Positions 60,708 through 64,000 of a DNA stretch of 64,000 bases are shown here, in pieces. The notes below the pieces were generated by a model. That model saw nothing but the letters and a program-made list of their open reading frames with translations. It was not told the origin of the DNA and searched no databases. Positions within the stretch are counted from its first letter, which is position 1; each line of letters opens with the position of its first letter. The translations under genes and the position numbers were made by a program. This DNA comes from a virus: positions 22,811-86,810 of IMG/VR virus record IMGVR_UViG_3300008450_000013; one strand, given 5' to 3'.

Positions 60708-60914
60708 CTAGTCAACCACATAATATTTATCAAACACAAACTCTGCCACCGCATATTTGTACTTAGCTTTAAACTCCTCAGACACTCCATGATATCTAGT
60801 AGCCTTAGCAATCCATCTATCGGCATCTCCCTTACGCCTATAAAACTGAGACACTTGATGCATTGTCACCTCATTTATGACGCAATAGGCTTTTACTTTG
60901 TCAATTTCTTTCAT
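60708..60914 (-). CDS. hypothetical protein, 68 aa
   Basis: Basic/aromatic protein (MKEIDKVKAYCVINEVTM). Stop close to the thyX start. Shares one base with the upstream gene. Not recognised. Confidence 0.55.
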   Translation of the reverse strand: MKEIDKVKAYCVINEVTMHQVSQFYRRKGDADRWIAKATRYHGVSEEFKAKYKYAVAEFVFDKYYVVD

Positions 60915-61195
60915 TATTCATCTCTATCATGTTCTAAGTCATTCAAGCATTCTTCAAGTGAGATACGAGCAGGCTCTGACTGGTCAATATCAACAGTACC
61001 GTCCTCAAATACATTCGCAACTCGTGTTGTACGAATGGTTACATAGTCCCATTGTTCGTAGTTAATATACAGACCAGTATTTCGTACAAACTTTTCATGA
61101 TCTTTAGCAGCTTTTTCGTTAGAATATGTCTGAAGGACAAGTTCCTCGTTGTCAAACTTGCTATCTGTTAAAACTACCACTGAATATGTTAACAT
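60914..61195 (-). CDS. hypothetical protein, 93 aa
   Basis: Alpha/beta with beta N-terminus MLTYSVVVLTDSKFD and acidic helical C-terminus. ATG after AAGGAGAAATT. Not recognised. Confidence 0.55.
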   Translation of the reverse strand: MLTYSVVVLTDSKFDNEELVLQTYSNEKAAKDHEKFVRNTGLYINYEQWDYVTIRTTRVANVFEDGTVDIDQSEPARISLEECLNDLEHDRDE

Positions 61196-61204
61196 AATTT
61201 CTCC

Positions 61205-61540
61205 TTAACTAACCCGCACAGTATAAACAACTCCAGCTTCCACATTTGGAAACAGAGCTTTCCAATTATTCTCAGCTTGTACAATACTGTCTACCAAGCC
61301 TTTTAGCTTACGTGGGTACACTTTGAATCCCACCCAATAATAGCCTCCTGAATAGTAATTTAAGCAGTCTACATCAAGGTTAGATGAGTGACTTGACATA
61401 AACTCAGTAATGCCATCTTCTTCAATTTCCTCAGAGTCTTCCTCAGAAATAATACCTTGTTCTTCCAAGAACTCTACAACTTCACTTCTACTGTCAAACT
61501 CTAAACCAATGCCTAAGATTGGTGTGTAATCTACTCCCAT
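61205..61540 (-). CDS. hypothetical protein, 111 aa
   Basis: Very acidic N-terminal half (QGIISEEDSEEIEEDGI), aromatic middle (YYSGGYYWVGFKV). ATG after AAGGAGAAATAAC. Not recognised. Confidence 0.55.
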   Translation of the reverse strand: MGVDYTPILGIGLEFDSRSEVVEFLEEQGIISEEDSEEIEEDGITEFMSSHSSNLDVDCLNYYSGGYYWVGFKVYPRKLKGLVDSIVQAENNWKALFPNVEAGVVYTVRVS

Positions 61541-61541
61541 G

Positions 61542-61958
61542 TTATTTCTCCTTTTCTCTAGAAAATATTAAGTTTCCAACCCGCTTATGCTTATCAGCCC
61601 ACCTGTGTTTGCTCCTAAAGTGATTGAAGTACAAAGCTTCACTTGTTAATACAGGCTTCATGTTATACGCTTTCCAGAACTTTGTCAAGAACTGCTTATC
61701 TTTCACCTTACGAATCCCTGTACGCTTCACATACGGAAACTGTCCGGCTTGAAAAATCGTTTCACTTATCGTTACATTATTCTTTGCAACCCTATTGTTC
61801 ACAACGTCTAAGACAGCCCTAATCGTTTCAACAGACTCCCCACGAGCTTCACGGTAAGTGACGTATTGAAGCATTTGAATGTCTGTTGGACTTTTAATAG
61901 CTGCTACAGAGCTTACAGAAATAATAGAAAGCATTATAGCAGCTATTGTGTGTTTCAT
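61542..61958 (-). CDS. secreted cell-wall hydrolase, SleB/Hydrolase_2 family
   Basis: A 138-residue protein with an N-terminal signal peptide (MKHTIAAIMLSIISVSSVAA). The mature part has TYREARGESVETIRAVLDVV (catalytic-type Glu and EARGE signature), NNRVAK, FQAGQFPY and ALYFNHF, as in SleB-like lytic transglycosylases. Unlike the M15 endolysin it can reach the periplasm by itself. It lies in the leftward early region, so a role other than final lysis is possible. Confidence 0.8.
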   Translation of the reverse strand: MKHTIAAIMLSIISVSSVAAIKSPTDIQMLQYVTYREARGESVETIRAVLDVVNNRVAKNNVTISETIFQAGQFPYVKRTGIRKVKDKQFLTKFWKAYNMKPVLTSEALYFNHFRSKHRWADKHKRVGNLIFSREKEK

Positions 61959-62518
61959 GATTCTGTGCCTTTCTGTGCTGATAAATGAAAGTTAGCTGCT
62001 TCGCAAAATGATTCTGCTTCGTGCTGATGGCTAAACTTTGCAACGACTCGCCCTGTATCGTCGCCAACAATTTCGCCATCTGCGTCGATAATCATGCGTT
62101 CGCCAAAGTTCATTTGACTGCTTACCTGTTTGCTAGCTTTTTTAAGTTCATATTCGAGCCGATCAATTTCTTGGCGCAGCTCCGCATTCTCTGCTTGCAG
62201 TTTCATCACTTCGTTCTGTAGTTGTTTGTTTGCACTCACTTGTGCTTCCGAATGAGCAACAACGCGCTTGACCGTTTCCTCTGCTCCGTGCGCTCTTTCA
62301 TTTGCGCCTTCAATTTCACTGCCAATATATTCAAGTCGTTTTGAAAGAACTAGATTCTGAGTTTGCAGTTGTTCGTTTGCACTCACTTGTGCTTCTAGTG
62401 CTGCGGCAGGGTAGAGGGCTTCATAAGAATTAACTTCATGTGGCATGTCATCGGTGAGCAGCCAATATTTTGCATATTTACTAAATCGTCCCCATGCCAC
62501 TGGTTTTATTTCATTCAT
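61955..62518 (-). CDS. coiled-coil accessory protein with internal repeat, 187 aa
   Basis: MNEIKPVAWGRFSKYAKYW start, then two copies of EAQVSAN.QLQ within a long coiled coil (about residues 42-130), and a C-terminal domain (ERMIIDADGEIVGDD). Typical of prophage-type early proteins. Higher GC than the genes to its left. Confidence 0.6.
   Translation of the reverse strand: MNEIKPVAWGRFSKYAKYWLLTDDMPHEVNSYEALYPAAALEAQVSANEQLQTQNLVLSKRLEYIGSEIEGANERAHGAEETVKRVVAHSEAQVSANKQLQNEVMKLQAENAELRQEIDRLEYELKKASKQVSSQMNFGERMIIDADGEIVGDDTGRVVAKFSHQHEAESFCEAANFHLSAQKGTES
62217..62400 (-). repeat. direct repeat inside the coiled-coil gene
   Basis: About 30 bases near 62220-62250 and again near 62367-62397 share GTTTGCACTCACTTGTGCTT on the plus strand; they encode the two EAQVSAN copies. 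Confidence 0.75.
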
Positions 62519-62673
62519 GATCGATCCTTTCTCAATGCAGATAACCCTATGTATTCATTTGATCTTCTATGACGCTTGTACTCTTGATCGAAGAAATGAA
62601 AGAAGTGTAATTTCTTTCCAGCGTACCACCCCTCGCGCTTATTGCGGCTTACTAGATGTCTTGTGTTAGTCAT
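62515..62673 (-). CDS. basic small protein, 52 aa
   Basis: Arg/Lys/His-rich (MTNTRHLVSRNKREGWY, FFDQEYKRHRRSN). Overlaps the next start by ATGA. Not recognised. Confidence 0.55.
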   Translation of the reverse strand: MTNTRHLVSRNKREGWYAGKKLHFFHFFDQEYKRHRRSNEYIGLSALRKDRS

Positions 62674-62675
62674 GA

Positions 62676-62921
62676 TTACCACCCACCAGAAACAGCATCT
62701 TTGATGTGGAAATGTTTAATTGTTCTGTCTTGTCTCGGAGTTCCATAATTTTCGTCATGAGACTCACCAGATAAAACAATAATGCTTCCAACTCCCTCAA
62801 AGAAATACATTGCTTCTGGAAATTCTTCTTTTATGTCCACCAATGCTTCGTCCAATTTATCAATTGCACTCTTAATTCTCTTGAGTGCATTTCTTGTTTT
62901 CTGAGTTTGTACTTCAGTCAT
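62676..62921 (-). CDS. hypothetical protein, 81 aa
   Basis: Helical N-terminal half, then a segment with FEGVGSIIVLSGESHD. Stop 3 bases before the next start. Not recognised. Confidence 0.55.
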   Translation of the reverse strand: MTEVQTQKTRNALKRIKSAIDKLDEALVDIKEEFPEAMYFFEGVGSIIVLSGESHDENYGTPRQDRTIKHFHIKDAVSGGW

Positions 62922-62949
62922 CTTTATTCTCCCTCTTTACTGTTGTCTG

Positions 62950-63297
62950 TCATGGTTCCAAACTCCCAATGTATGCCGCTGCTCGAACAATGGCGCGGCG
63001 GGTTGCTGCGCGTGGGTCTTCATTAAACTTTTCTGAAAATGCTTTACCCATTCGATCAATAGTGCAGTCCATACAGCCTTTAAAATACATAAATTGCCGA
63101 ATGTCGATATGCAGTGAAACTGCAAGCCTAAATGCTTGACCGTCATCGTCTAGCGGTTCCCAACATTCACGACCAGTTTCCTCATCGTCGTAGTAAAAGC
63201 ACTGTGAGCCTTCTCGCCAAGTCAATTCCTTGATTCCATACGCCTTTGCAGAAAGCTCTAACAGTTCTTTGTCTGTCATTGTGCTAGTGTCTGTCAT
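62950..63297 (-). CDS. prophage-type accessory protein, 115 aa
   Basis: MTDKELLELSAKAYGI at the start, WEPLDDDGQAFRLAV in the middle and DPRAATRRAIVRAAAYIG at the end form a pattern I know from accessory proteins of many proteobacterial prophages. Function unknown. Supports a proteobacterial host. Confidence 0.65.
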   Translation of the reverse strand: MTDTSTMTDKELLELSAKAYGIKELTWREGSQCFYYDDEETGRECWEPLDDDGQAFRLAVSLHIDIRQFMYFKGCMDCTIDRMGKAFSEKFNEDPRAATRRAIVRAAAYIGSLEP

Positions 63298-63380
63298 GGT
63301 TGCACCTCAATCAAGGCTTGCATATCAGCGTCACGCTTCATTTTTTCCAAAAGCTGAATAAGTGCATAAGTCTTTTTCAT
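63294..63380 (-). CDS. very small helical protein, 28 aa
   Basis: MKKTYALIQLLEKMKRDAD, overlapping both neighbours by ATGA. The position supports it; homologs unknown. Confidence 0.4.
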   Translation of the reverse strand: MKKTYALIQLLEKMKRDADMQALIEVQP

Positions 63381-64000
63381 TCCGTCACCTCTTTAACTGG
63401 CGGTATTATCGGCTTCCAATTTGCATCATTAGGCTTCCCAAAACTCAGTCCATCATGAAAAACAAGGGACATAACGTATCTTCCTTTTTCGTCACGCGCA
63501 TTAGGATTGTTGAAAAAGCTATCGGGACGACAGGTTTCTCCAAACTCCCGCTTTCCGACCATGCGGTAAAGCATGTCTGACCCATCATCGTGCTTGCCAT
63601 TTTTGTATTCAAGGCTGTCTCCTTTGTACAGAAAATAAAAGCGTTCATTTACTTTTACACCAAGCTCTCCTAAGTCATTTACTACCCACTCAGGATCTTG
63701 CGTCACTGGCTCTTGAGGTTTATCGGTAGCTTTAATAAGTCGTTCAAGCACACGGTCATACAGTCGTTGATTGTTTTCCGAAATGCCGCAATCTGACAAA
63801 ATCAAAGTGGCAAGATCGAACAGGTTTGGGTCGAATACTGGCTCTTGTGCTGGCTGTTGAGCCTTCAAGTAAGTCCAAGCTTGGTATGCCCCATTTGTTT
63901 GCATATCAATATATTCGCCAGCGTCATTTTTCGATGTGTCAAAATTCACGGAATCTACAGATGGGTTCCAACACCAAGTTTCAAAATCTTCCTTCGTTTG
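63377..64000 (-). CDS. prophage-type accessory protein, N-terminus beyond window edge
   Basis: The frame is open from 63949 to the window end (17 further codons, TKEDFETWCWNPS), so the GTG at 63949 is probably internal. FETW..., then AYQAWTYLKAQQPAQEP resembles the 'FExW...AW.A' N-terminus of Ead/Ea22-like early phage proteins; the second half (GELGVKVNERFYFL) is unrecognised. Confidence 0.6.
   Translation of the reverse strand, partial: QTKEDFETWCWNPSVDSVNFDTSKNDAGEYIDMQTNGAYQAWTYLKAQQPAQEPVFDPNLFDLATLILSDCGISENNQRLYDRVLERLIKATDKPQEPVTQDPEWVVNDLGELGVKVNERFYFLYKGDSLEYKNGKHDDGSDMLYRMVGKREFGETCRPDSFFNNPNARDEKGRYVMSLVFHDGLSFGKPNDANWKPIIPPVKEVTE

Noticed and set aside
1-64000. tRNA genes, CRISPR arrays, insertion sequences, integrase or repressor
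   Set aside because: Reading both strands by eye, I found no cloverleaf-like gene, no regularly spaced repeats, no transposase and no lysogeny gene. A tRNAscan and profile search would be needed to exclude them fully.

Overview
The window is part of the genome of a tailed, lytic-type bacteriophage of siphovirus type, most likely infecting a Gram-negative (proteobacterial) host. It carries a full head and tail gene set, including a lambda-type capsid (gpD-like decoration protein plus gpE-like major capsid protein), an 1880-residue tape measure, a frameshifted tail-assembly chaperone and a lysis cassette. It also carries its own DNA replication and nucleotide-metabolism genes. I saw no integrase, excisionase, lysogeny repressor, RNA polymerase or tRNA gene. 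The DNA is AT-rich and nearly all coding. Many genes overlap by ATGA or TAATG. Promoters look like host sigma70 sites: TTGACA/TTGACT, 17 bp, TATAAT-like.

Layout. (1) 1-3915, leftward: a DNA methyltransferase cut by the window edge, small proteins, a ClpP-like protease, a PhoH-type ATPase, a ribbon-helix-helix protein. (2) 3916-4072: divergent promoter region. (3) 4073-32736, rightward late genes: a small structural-type protein, candidate small terminase, a strongly structured non-coding stretch, large terminase interrupted by a group I intron, portal, a GIY-YIG homing endonuclease, S49 head protease, scaffold, decoration, capsid, head-tail joining proteins, tail tube, tail chaperones, tape measure, tail tip, repeat-built fibres, then a cysteine-peptidase-like protein, membrane proteins, an M15 endolysin and a holin. 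A terminator lies at 32908-32941. (4) 32951-64000, leftward early/middle genes: many small proteins, glutaredoxin, NrdA, NrdB, MazG-like protein, PP-loop protein, metallophosphoesterase, T7-gp6-like exonuclease, single-strand DNA-binding protein, dATP/dGTP diphosphohydrolase-like protein, family B DNA polymerase, nucleotidyltransferase, SpoT-like HD protein, primase-helicase, ATP-dependent DNA ligase, ThyX, a secreted SleB-like hydrolase, and at the right edge a group of prophage-style accessory genes.

How it works together: ribonucleotide reductase with its glutaredoxin and ThyX make deoxynucleotides, while the MazG-like and diphosphohydrolase-like proteins may adjust the pool. TOPRIM-helicase, polymerase B, exonuclease, binding protein and ligase form a replisome. 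Late genes build and fill the capsid and lyse the cell.

Most notable points: a compact ORF-less group I intron placed in the Walker A motif of the large terminase; a 12-codon relic of the DNA polymerase start upstream of an inserted HNH gene that has its own consensus promoter; a long structured element between the terminase genes; a canonical A AAT TTC frameshift site; a shared late-promoter motif; and five intron-homing-type endonucleases.
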